A stretch of 12,907 bases of DNA from Thermoplasmatota archaeon (GTDB taxonomy: Archaea > Thermoplasmatota > E2 > DHVEG-1), in NCBI GenBank assembly GCA_030612095.1, contig JAUWOO010000037.1, forward strand, positions 1 through 12,907, read 5' to 3'. Under the pieces are notes generated by a model. That model worked only from the letters and a program-made list of their open reading frames with translations, was not told the DNA's origin and did not search any database. Both the position numbers and the translations under genes were made by a program. This document shows positions 1 through 5,673 of the stretch, piece after piece (positions within the stretch are counted from its first letter, which is position 1; every line of letters starts with the position of its first letter).

Positions 1-635
1 GTTGGATTTGTAAATGTGTCGCTCAAACACTATCTGAGCATAAGGATTTGAATGCTTATAGACTTGGCAGGCGAAAAATTGTTGTTTTTGACGATGTAGA
101 TATAGGCATTCCAATTGAGAGGATAGTTAATGGTGAACCTAAGCCACTGGGCTATGTACTAAGAAAAGTAAATGAAAAGACAGTCAGTGAAATTACGAAA
201 GAACTCCGAGATGTACAAAAGGAGGAAGTAGATAAGTCGGCGTCTGTTCTTGGTAAAAATCTTACTAGTTTTGAAAAATTTGCATTAAAATCTCCTTTAT
301 TTCTAAAAAAACTGTTTCTATTGTTGTTTAGGCGAAATGGTTTGATAAAAAAGAAACATTTTGGAACAACTGGTGTTACGGCAATTGGTATGAAAGGAAA
401 ATTCGCGGGTGGTGCCATACCTATGGGTGGTGCAACATCTATTCTTGTTGTGGTTGGTGGAATAACAAAAAAACCTGGAGTCATAAACGATGAAATTGCA
501 ATCCGTGAATATCTCTATCTAACAATTACCGCTGATCATGATATTGTTGACGGCGGGCCTCTAGCACGATTTGTTGAGAGATTAACAGAACTAATTGAAA
601 ATGCATACGGAATATATGATAACTCAGATATGTAA
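1..635 (+). CDS. Stand-alone 2-oxoacid dehydrogenase E2-type acyltransferase domain protein (5' partial)
   Basis: The reading frame is open at the window edge (first full codon at base 3, TGG), so the N-terminus is missing. The internal TTG at 48 is not a credible start because the frame continues upstream. The visible 210 residues match the chloramphenicol-acetyltransferase-like catalytic domain of E2 subunits: a VDIG strand, a GTTGVTAIGM stretch equivalent to the 'ISNLG' region, a GGA-rich turn, and the catalytic HxxxDG motif as HDIVDG (His codon at 537-539). E2 enzymes usually have DHR at this site; here it is DHD. No lipoyl domain is visible and none would be expected in the short missing part if this is the known stand-alone family, in which about 70-80 residues precede this point. 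Family knowledge: the His acts as general base in acyl transfer to CoA or lipoamide; the actual substrate of stand-alone members is not known to me. The gene converges with the adenylate kinase gene. Confidence 0.8.
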   Translation, partial: WICKCVAQTLSEHKDLNAYRLGRRKIVVFDDVDIGIPIERIVNGEPKPLGYVLRKVNEKTVSEITKELRDVQKEEVDKSASVLGKNLTSFEKFALKSPLFLKKLFLLLFRRNGLIKKKHFGTTGVTAIGMKGKFAGGAIPMGGATSILVVVGGITKKPGVINDEIAIREYLYLTITADHDIVDGGPLARFVERLTELIENAYGIYDNSDM

Positions 636-751
636 AAATGGAGGCGCTTTTGATTCTCTATTCATTTTAAATTCTTCATAATATTCCATGTCAACCATTT
701 TTCCCATTCTTTGGATTGTGATTGGGATATCCGTCAATCAAATAATCTGTA

Positions 752-1540
752 CTAATAGAGAGTTTTCACTTCGTTCATAACGCTATTGCGGATATTTTCA
801 GGTGTAAATTTTTCCAGATGCCCTGGAACTGTAACAATAGGAATTCCGTCATCTTTTAGATAGTTGATAGCCGGAAGTGCCTTCTCTTTGAATTCATTTA
901 GTCTGGAGCGGATTTTTTCTTCAGTATCATCAGAACGTTGAATGACCTTTGCACCGCATTCACAGCGTCCATCCTTCGGCGGTTTGTATTCAAGATGGTA
1001 GACCTTACCACACTCCGGACATATTCGCCTTTTAACCGTCCTTTTTATTATTCTTTCATCGGAGTTATCTACCAGCACAATAAAATCTATTTTAGAATCA
1101 TGCTTTTCCAATAACTCTAATAGAAATTTGGATTGTTCTGGCGTTCTTGGGTAACCATCTAATACCTGATTACGATGATTCTTTTTTGCAAAATATGATT
1201 CAAAAAGTGCATTTGTTATGTAGTCAGGCACAAAGAGACCTTTATCCACAAAATACTTGGCTTTCATTCCTAGAATTACGTCTTCGTTATCTGTTCCAAG
1301 CCCATGTGAAATTTTATCATCTGGTATGAATCGCTGTTCATCATCACTCCAAAATATTTCGAGATTTCCATCATATCCATATTTGTTGAACTTTCCCAAA
1401 TAACTACGGAAAATATCTCCCGTAGAAAGTTGCTCCAAACCGAATTCTTCTACCAACACATCTATTCTAGGTTGTTTACCTGCTCCACTTTTTCCAGATA
1501 CAATGACATTTGTGATATTATCAGGGTTAACTTCAGACAT
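752..1540 (-). CDS. adk: Adenylate kinase with divergent P-loop and inserted segment
   Basis: 262 residues from the ATG at 1540. An in-frame ATG 16 codons upstream exists, but a TATA element sits about 27 nt before 1540, which points to a leaderless start there. Family features: P-loop GKSGAGK (residues 16-22), LSTGDIF (38-44), GYPRT (129-133), a lid with Cys174/Cys177 and Cys193/Cys195, and QRSDD (201-205). The expected role is cytoplasmic ATP + AMP = 2 ADP interconversion. Three oddities are visible. The residues after the P-loop Lys are Q-P instead of the usual G-T, removing the Thr that normally follows. The nucleotide-monophosphate-binding part carries about 35 extra residues (about 50-91) between STGDIF and MKAKYFVDKG. 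The second lid pair is C-x-C, not C-x2-C. It may be a genuine adenylate kinase or a relative with another nucleotide specificity. It is transcribed divergently from the C25 peptidase gene. Confidence 0.85.
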   Translation of the reverse strand: MSEVNPDNITNVIVSGKSGAGKQPRIDVLVEEFGLEQLSTGDIFRSYLGKFNKYGYDGNLEIFWSDDEQRFIPDDKISHGLGTDNEDVILGMKAKYFVDKGLFVPDYITNALFESYFAKKNHRNQVLDGYPRTPEQSKFLLELLEKHDSKIDFIVLVDNSDERIIKRTVKRRICPECGKVYHLEYKPPKDGRCECGAKVIQRSDDTEEKIRSRLNEFKEKALPAINYLKDDGIPIVTVPGHLEKFTPENIRNSVMNEVKTLY

Positions 1541-1561
1541 GATGTCGGGTAAAGAACATTT

Positions 1562-1572
1562 ATTATATAAAG
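1562..1572 (-). promoter_or_regulatory. TATA box for adenylate kinase gene (leaderless)
   Basis: On the minus strand this reads CTTTATATAAT. Its centre (about 1567) lies 27 nt from the A of the ATG at 1540, the archaeal spacing from TATA box to transcription start. No SD-like sequence lies between, so the message probably starts at or next to the ATG. This is the main reason for choosing that start codon. Confidence 0.6.
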
Positions 1573-1590
1573 TCAAGCAAGGGCACAAGA

Positions 1591-1620
1591 AAGCTTTTAA
1601 ATTGTGACACTATATTATTA
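1591..1620 (+). promoter_or_regulatory. Candidate promoter(s) of the C25 peptidase gene
   Basis: Two AT-rich TATA-like elements are visible: AAGCTTTTAAAT (about 1591-1602) and CTATATTATTA (about 1610-1620). The first would start transcription near 1625, on an ATG at 1624. The second would start near 1642, just before a weak SD (AGGGGAAG, 1642-1649) of the ATG at 1653. Which one is used cannot be told from sequence. Confidence 0.4.
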
Positions 1621-1652
1621 ACTATGGGAATAAATAAAAATAGGGGAAGAAA

Positions 1653-3635
1653 ATGATAAATAACGCTCGTAGTAAATGTCTAGCAATTTCGCTAGTGATG
1701 CTTTTTATTATTTCTGGTTGTATACCTGCTTTTGGTTCACATGTAAAAAACAGCTCTACTGAATTTGCGCCTGTGGAGAAAGCATGTTTAACATCCGAAT
1801 CTGACATCAAGTATATTGAGATAGATCTTGACTTCTCTTACCCAGAAATAGTTCCTTATGGTGACTATGTGATTATACGTTTAAATGAGGCAGATCTCAA
1901 TAGAATGGATCCTGGTAAGCCAGTATTGCCTGTTAATCTTTCCATTTTTGAATTGCCATTTGGTACAAAGATACTCGATGTGGAATACGAACATTCTACA
2001 CCAATAATTTATAATCTGACCGGAAAAATTGCCTTTGGTTCAATGCCTGTAATTGATAATATGAAATCCTATCAACCAAAGACTACTATGGACACAGAGG
2101 TGTATGAAAGCCCTAATCAATATCCATCTGACTGGATATTCTATCATACTGGCGGAGGTTTGTCATATGGCACTCACAAGACATTCTTTGTACTTCGAGT
2201 TTACCCAGTTATATATATCCCACTTGATGATCAAATACAGTTTATCCAACATATCACGATAAATATTAGTTACATGGAACCTGAAGAACCTCTTTTAGAC
2301 GAAAACAAAAACAGCATCTATGATCTGTTGATAATAGCTCCGTCAAGGTTCACTAAACATCTAGAGCCTCTTGTTGATCACAAGAATAATCATGGCATGT
2401 CAACCACGCTTGTTACATTAGCAAAGATATATGATGAGGAATTCTGGGGAAGAGATGAACCAGAGAAAATCAAATATTTCATTAAAGATGCAATTGAGAG
2501 CTGGGGAATCAAATATGTACTGTTGGTCGGTGGAATAAAAGGCCAAACCAGTACATGGGATTTACCTGTAAGATATAGCCATGTAGTCCCACTAGCTGAA
2601 CAGGAATATCCTGAACAATCTTTCATCAGTGATCTTTACTATGCTGACATATATGATGGTGAAGGTAAGTTTTCGAGTTGGGACTCCAATGATGACAATT
2701 TCTTTGCTGAATGGAGTGAAACATACAAGGAAGAGATGGATAGCTACCCTGATGTTTATCTTGGTCGTCTTCCATGTAGGACACCTTCAGAAGTTAAAGT
2801 TATGGTAAACAAAATAATAGATTATGAGAAAGATAAATGTGATAATGAGTGGTTTAAAAACCTGGTTCTTGTGGCTGGAGATTCTTATGTCGATGACGCT
2901 CATTTTAATGAAGGGGAACTTATCTCTGAGGCGGCAATAGAACTTATGCCTGATTTTACACCCGTGAGATTATATGCATCAGAGCAAGACATCAGTAGAA
3001 AGACAGTCAACAAGGCAATGAATCCTGGTTGTGGATTTGCCTATTTCTGTGGTCATGGGAGTGCTATGACGTGGAATACTCATTTTCCCCCAGATGGTAC
3101 AGACTGGTGCACGGGATATAATGCATTTGATATGATTTTACTTAGAAACAGGGAAAAACTTCCTATTGTGATTGTTGGCGGCTGCCACAATGGTCAGTTC
3201 GACGTCACCATGATGAATATTATAAAGGGGATTATAGAGGACGGTCTTGGTTATTTCAGTATGAAACCTGGAAATTTTGGAAAGTTCTGGTATAATGAAT
3301 GGGTTCCAAATTGTTGGGCCTGGTGGTTAACCAGCAAGAAGGGCGGAGGGGCAATTGCAACCATTGCAAATACTGGACTTGGGACACATGGTGAGGATGA
3401 TTCGGACAACAACTCAATAGCCGATTATTTGGAAGTACTGGATGGTTGGTTGGAGCTGCGTTTCCTTGAGTTTTATGGAAAAGAACATCGTGATATTCTT
3501 GGAGAGAACCATGGAGATACGATGGCTGGTTACTTGCATAGATTCCTTGGCGATGAAGCTAAAATGGATGTAAAGATGATACAACAGTGGGAATTATTCG
3601 GGGATCCAAGCTTAAAAATTGGCGGATATGATTAA
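1653..3635 (+). CDS. Secreted peptidase of family C25 (gingipain-type cysteine peptidase)
   Basis: 660 residues. The N-terminus is a signal peptide: a short basic part, a hydrophobic stretch (about 10-22) and a lipobox-like IISG before Cys23, so the protein may be lipid-anchored outside the cell. Residues about 40-215 look like a pro-/N-terminal beta-rich region. The C25 domain begins near YDLLIIAPSRF (about 223) and carries YVLLVGG, DVYLGRLPCR, the catalytic His in CGHGS (His468) and the catalytic Cys in VGGCHNGQF (Cys511). It ends with LFGDPSLKI, typical of the end of this domain. No PKD repeats or C-terminal sorting signal are visible. Family role: hydrolysis of extracellular protein by a caspase-fold Cys/His dyad, here presumably for scavenging peptides. 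C25 enzymes are known from sediment archaea thought to degrade detrital protein; whether this organism is one is inference. Specificity (Arg, Lys or other) is not readable. Confidence 0.9.
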   Translation: MINNARSKCLAISLVMLFIISGCIPAFGSHVKNSSTEFAPVEKACLTSESDIKYIEIDLDFSYPEIVPYGDYVIIRLNEADLNRMDPGKPVLPVNLSIFELPFGTKILDVEYEHSTPIIYNLTGKIAFGSMPVIDNMKSYQPKTTMDTEVYESPNQYPSDWIFYHTGGGLSYGTHKTFFVLRVYPVIYIPLDDQIQFIQHITINISYMEPEEPLLDENKNSIYDLLIIAPSRFTKHLEPLVDHKNNHGMSTTLVTLAKIYDEEFWGRDEPEKIKYFIKDAIESWGIKYVLLVGGIKGQTSTWDLPVRYSHVVPLAEQEYPEQSFISDLYYADIYDGEGKFSSWDSNDDNFFAEWSETYKEEMDSYPDVYLGRLPCRTPSEVKVMVNKIIDYEKDKCDNEWFKNLVLVAGDSYVDDAHFNEGELISEAAIELMPDFTPVRLYASEQDISRKTVNKAMNPGCGFAYFCGHGSAMTWNTHFPPDGTDWCTGYNAFDMILLRNREKLPIVIVGGCHNGQFDVTMMNIIKGIIEDGLGYFSMKPGNFGKFWYNEWVPNCWAWWLTSKKGGGAIATIANTGLGTHGEDDSDNNSIADYLEVLDGWLELRFLEFYGKEHRDILGENHGDTMAGYLHRFLGDEAKMDVKMIQQWELFGDPSLKIGGYD

Positions 3636-3654
3636 AAACTTCCAGCATAGTCCT

Positions 3655-3681
3655 AAAAAATGATAAAAAAAAGAAAGAAAA
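3655..3681 (-). terminator. T-tract terminator of the 61-residue protein gene
   Basis: Read on the minus strand this stretch holds runs of 4, 3, 8 and 6 T residues broken by single C or short interruptions, starting 18 nt after the stop codon at 3699. T-rich tracts without a hairpin are the usual archaeal intrinsic terminators. The convergent C25 gene ends at 3635 and has no matching T-tract on its own strand here. Confidence 0.55.
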
Positions 3682-3698
3682 GAGATAGGGAAACTGTC

Positions 3699-3884
3699 TT
3701 ATTTCTTTTGTAGATATGGAAGACCAGTTCTCTTATTTACGCCAACTTTGTATTTGTCTGGCTTGTCGCAAGGCTTACCGCTCTTTGGTGTTCTCTTGCT
3801 AAAGAAATAAATTGTTTGGTTCCTTCCACCTTTAAGTTCCACATCTCTCGTATATAATGTCCATCCTTCATATTCATATGCCAT
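3699..3884 (-). CDS. Small basic protein of a conserved archaeal type, function unknown
   Basis: 61 residues, rich in Lys, Arg, Tyr and Gly, with no hydrophobic segment, no Cys pair (a single Cys) and no signal peptide. The order of elements is Gly-Trp-x-Leu-Tyr, then LKGGRNQTIYFFSKRTPKSG, then VGVNKRTGLPYLQKK at the C-terminus. I recognise this arrangement as that of small conserved proteins seen in several archaea, but know no function. The compact positively charged build would fit nucleic-acid binding, which is inference. The start is well supported: AGGAGGTA lies 7 nt before the ATG. It is a single-gene unit with its own promoter and T-tract terminator, converging with the C25 gene. Confidence 0.75.
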   Translation of the reverse strand: MAYEYEGWTLYTRDVELKGGRNQTIYFFSKRTPKSGKPCDKPDKYKVGVNKRTGLPYLQKK

Positions 3885-3890
3885 AGGATT

Positions 3891-3931
3891 TACCTCCTAA
3901 TCAGGAATGCATATCTTATGATTTAAATCTT
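3891..3931 (-). promoter_or_regulatory. Promoter and strong SD of the 61-residue protein gene
   Basis: On the minus strand an AAAGATTTAAAT element (about 3920-3931) has its centre about 26 nt upstream of 3899. It is followed immediately by AGGAGGTA (3898-3891), 7 nt before the ATG at 3884. The leader would be only about 15 nt, almost all of it SD plus spacer. Confidence 0.55.
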
Positions 3932-3963
3932 TCCTTATTTTCCCCCGATAAAAACAGATTCAG

Positions 3964-3996
3964 AGAAACCGCTGTTTCTAAAAATCCTTAAAAAGG
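3964..3996 (-). terminator. Probable thiC terminator region
   Basis: On the minus strand, downstream of the thiC stop, are two T5 runs (CCTTTTTAAGG and ATTTTTAG) followed by a short hairpin. The hairpin is AGAAAC/GTTTCT, six-base arms around a 4-nt loop, at 3964-3979. A further T5 lies just beyond, near 3952. The T-runs are the likely terminator; the role of the hairpin is uncertain because it follows rather than precedes the first T-runs. Confidence 0.4.
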
Positions 3997-4019
3997 TTAG
4001 GACCGATGAGGAAGTGTTT

Positions 4020-5306
4020 TTATTTATTACTATTCGTCAGATATTTTTTCACTAATTCAATAGCACATAGATTTCCACACATGGAACACGCATTTTCGTC
4101 TTCCATAGGTAGCCGTTTGCCTCTGTATTCCTTTGCCCTTTTTGGATCTATGCAAAGATCAAACATTTTATTCCATTCTAGTTTTTCTCGTGCTTTGCTG
4201 AAATTGGAATCAACATCTCTATCTATGCCACGTGCAAGATCTGCGGCATGTGCGGCAATTCTTGTTGCAATAACCCCTTCTCTAACATCCTCTTTGTCTG
4301 GGAGGGCTAGGTGCTCTGCAGGTGTTAAATAGCAAAGGAAATCCGCTCCAGCAAGGCCTGCTATTGCTCCACCTATGCCGCCAACAAAATGATCATAACC
4401 TGGTGCAATATCAGTAACTAGAGGTCCAAGTACAAAATATGGGGCTTCTCTTGTCACCGTTTTCATAACCTGTATGTTTGGCGGTATATCGTTTAAGGGC
4501 ATATGTCCCGGTCCCTCAACCATAGTTTGAACTCCTTTCTTTCTCGCCCTCTCTACAAGTTCACCTATTATCAGCAGTTCCTGAAACTTTGCCCGGTCGT
4601 TTGAATCATACAAAGATCCGGATCTCATTCCATCTCCAAGGCTAAGAGTTACATCATATTTTTTTGCTATTTCTAGTAAATAATCAAAATTTTGATACAA
4701 CGGATTTTCCTGTTCATTGTGCAGTATCCATGCCATGTGAAATGCTCCACCTCTGGAAACCATAGGGATCAGACGTTTCTGCCTTCGAAGTCTTTCCACG
4801 CTCTCTTTAGTAACTCCAACATGAGTAACGGCGAAATCGATTCCCTGCTTGGCCTGATGTTCAAACATGTTAAACATGTCATCCTCAGTCATATCGATGA
4901 TGGCACCACGTTTCTTGATCGCTTCTATCCCTGTCTGATAAATTGGGACCGTTCCAAATGGTACATCTACTGCTTTAAGAAGGGATGTACGAATTTCATC
5001 GAGATTTCCACCCGTGGATAAATCCATGACGGCATGTGCACCAGCCTCTATGGATACTCTTGCTTTCTCAACTTCTTCGCGAGGTTTGCAATATTCTCTT
5101 GATGTTCCAATATTGGCGTTAACCTTAACCCGTAAACCCTTGCCTATGCCAAGTGCATTAGGTGAATGAATTGGATTATAGGGGATTACTATCTTGCCAG
5201 AAGCAACTCGTTTTCTGATTATGTTCACATCTATTTTTTCAGTTTTAGAAACGTCTTTAATTTCCTTTGTGATTTGTCCTTTCTTCGCCTCAGAAATTTG
5301 TGTCAT
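4020..5306 (-). CDS. thiC: Phosphomethylpyrimidine synthase ThiC (short anaerobic form)
   Basis: 428 residues, the length of the short ThiC form without the N-terminal extension of aerobic bacteria. Family motifs: VNANIGTS, an SIEAGAHAVMDLSTGG block, GTVPIYQ, FAVTHVGVT, SRGGAFHMAW, LSLGDGMRSGS, VEGPGHMP, YFVLGPLVTDIAPGYDH, a YLTPAEHLALP block, and the C-terminal cluster Cys407-x2-Cys410-x3-Cys414 for the [4Fe-4S] centre. Reaction: radical-SAM rearrangement of aminoimidazole ribotide (AIR, a purine intermediate) to HMP phosphate for thiamine. The cysteine spacing is CX2CX3C; the well-studied bacterial enzymes have CX2CX4C. A related enzyme, BzaF/HBI synthase, makes hydroxybenzimidazole for cobamides and is the main alternative. 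No thiamine or cobamide genes sit beside it here to decide, but ThiC is the default. The start is supported by AGGTGG 6-11 nt upstream of the ATG. Confidence 0.93.
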   Translation of the reverse strand: MTQISEAKKGQITKEIKDVSKTEKIDVNIIRKRVASGKIVIPYNPIHSPNALGIGKGLRVKVNANIGTSREYCKPREEVEKARVSIEAGAHAVMDLSTGGNLDEIRTSLLKAVDVPFGTVPIYQTGIEAIKKRGAIIDMTEDDMFNMFEHQAKQGIDFAVTHVGVTKESVERLRRQKRLIPMVSRGGAFHMAWILHNEQENPLYQNFDYLLEIAKKYDVTLSLGDGMRSGSLYDSNDRAKFQELLIIGELVERARKKGVQTMVEGPGHMPLNDIPPNIQVMKTVTREAPYFVLGPLVTDIAPGYDHFVGGIGGAIAGLAGADFLCYLTPAEHLALPDKEDVREGVIATRIAAHAADLARGIDRDVDSNFSKAREKLEWNKMFDLCIDPKRAKEYRGKRLPMEDENACSMCGNLCAIELVKKYLTNSNK

Positions 5307-5311
5307 GATAG

Positions 5312-5371
5312 TCCACCTGGATTGAAATAAACACTACTTTAATACTTTCAACAGCAATTCATATATATAAT
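5312..5371 (-). promoter_or_regulatory. thiC promoter region and SD
   Basis: The minus strand carries CCAGGTGGA (5320-5312) shortly before the thiC ATG. An AT-rich TTATATATAT element (about 5361-5371) has its centre about 26 nt before 5340, giving a leader of about 34 nt. A second weaker candidate, GTATTAAAG near 5342, would place the start inside the SD and is less likely. The leader is too short for a TPP riboswitch. Confidence 0.45.
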
Positions 5372-5383
5372 CATAGTAGATAG

Positions 5384-5426
5384 CTTTATAATATTGACTG
5401 ATATAGCGGCTGAGAAATTTAGGTGG
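5384..5426 (+). promoter_or_regulatory. Promoter and SD of the RAM protein/transporter operon
   Basis: CTTTATAATA at 5384-5393 predicts a start near 5415. AGGTGG at 5421-5426 lies 7 nt before the ATG at 5434. The 127-bp region between 5306 and 5434 holds this promoter and the divergent thiC promoter. Confidence 0.5.
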
Positions 5427-5433
5427 AAAGATT

Positions 5434-5673
5434 ATGATAAATGCATATATTTTACTAACGATGCGGCCGGGAAATTCTAACAACACTATTAAGGAAATGA
5501 GAAAAATAGAAAATGTGGAAAAAATATCTGTGGTTGCTGGAGAATACGATATCGTTGTGAGAGTACATGTTAAAGATTTGGAAAAACTTCTCGAAGTGAC
5601 GAATGAAATTCAAATGGTAGATGGTGTGAAAAAGACAACAACCCAAGTTATAGAAAAAGAAATTGCACTATGA
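5434..5673 (+). CDS. Stand-alone Lrp/AsnC ligand-binding (RAM) domain protein
   Basis: 79 residues made up entirely of the RAM (regulation of amino-acid metabolism) alpha-beta domain that normally follows the DNA-binding part of Lrp/AsnC regulators; the helix-turn-helix is absent. Visible hallmarks are AYILLTMRPG at the first strand and VAGEYDIVVRV (residues 34-44), the G-x-YD turn that shapes the ligand pocket. Such domains form dimers and octamers and bind amino acids at the dimer interface (family knowledge). The stop codon overlaps the next start (ATGA, 5670-5673), implying translational coupling to a transporter whose C-terminus is a paralogous RAM domain. A direct regulatory partnership, or mixed oligomers with the transporter tail, is therefore likely (inference). 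The SD and TATA box support the ATG at 5434. Confidence 0.88.
   Translation: MINAYILLTMRPGNSNNTIKEMRKIENVEKISVVAGEYDIVVRVHVKDLEKLLEVTNEIQMVDGVKKTTTQVIEKEIAL

Noticed and set aside
624..737. 37-codon minus-strand frame after the adenylate kinase gene, with a coding-like look
   Set aside because: It overlaps the 3' end of the E2-like gene, needs a TTG start (or a 27-codon version from an ATG), has no SD or promoter, and I recognise no family.
4006..4332. 108-codon plus-strand frame opposite the thiC 3' end
   Set aside because: Antisense shadow of thiC; no promoter or SD, and the protein is not family-like. Other long frames opposite C25, purF and thiC were dropped for the same reason.
5405..5425. 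CTGAGA within GCGGCTGAGAAATTTAGG, resembling the THI-box (TPP riboswitch) core, near thiC
   Set aside because: It is on the plus strand, downstream of the RAM operon promoter and not in the thiC leader, and the remaining conserved TPP-riboswitch blocks are absent.
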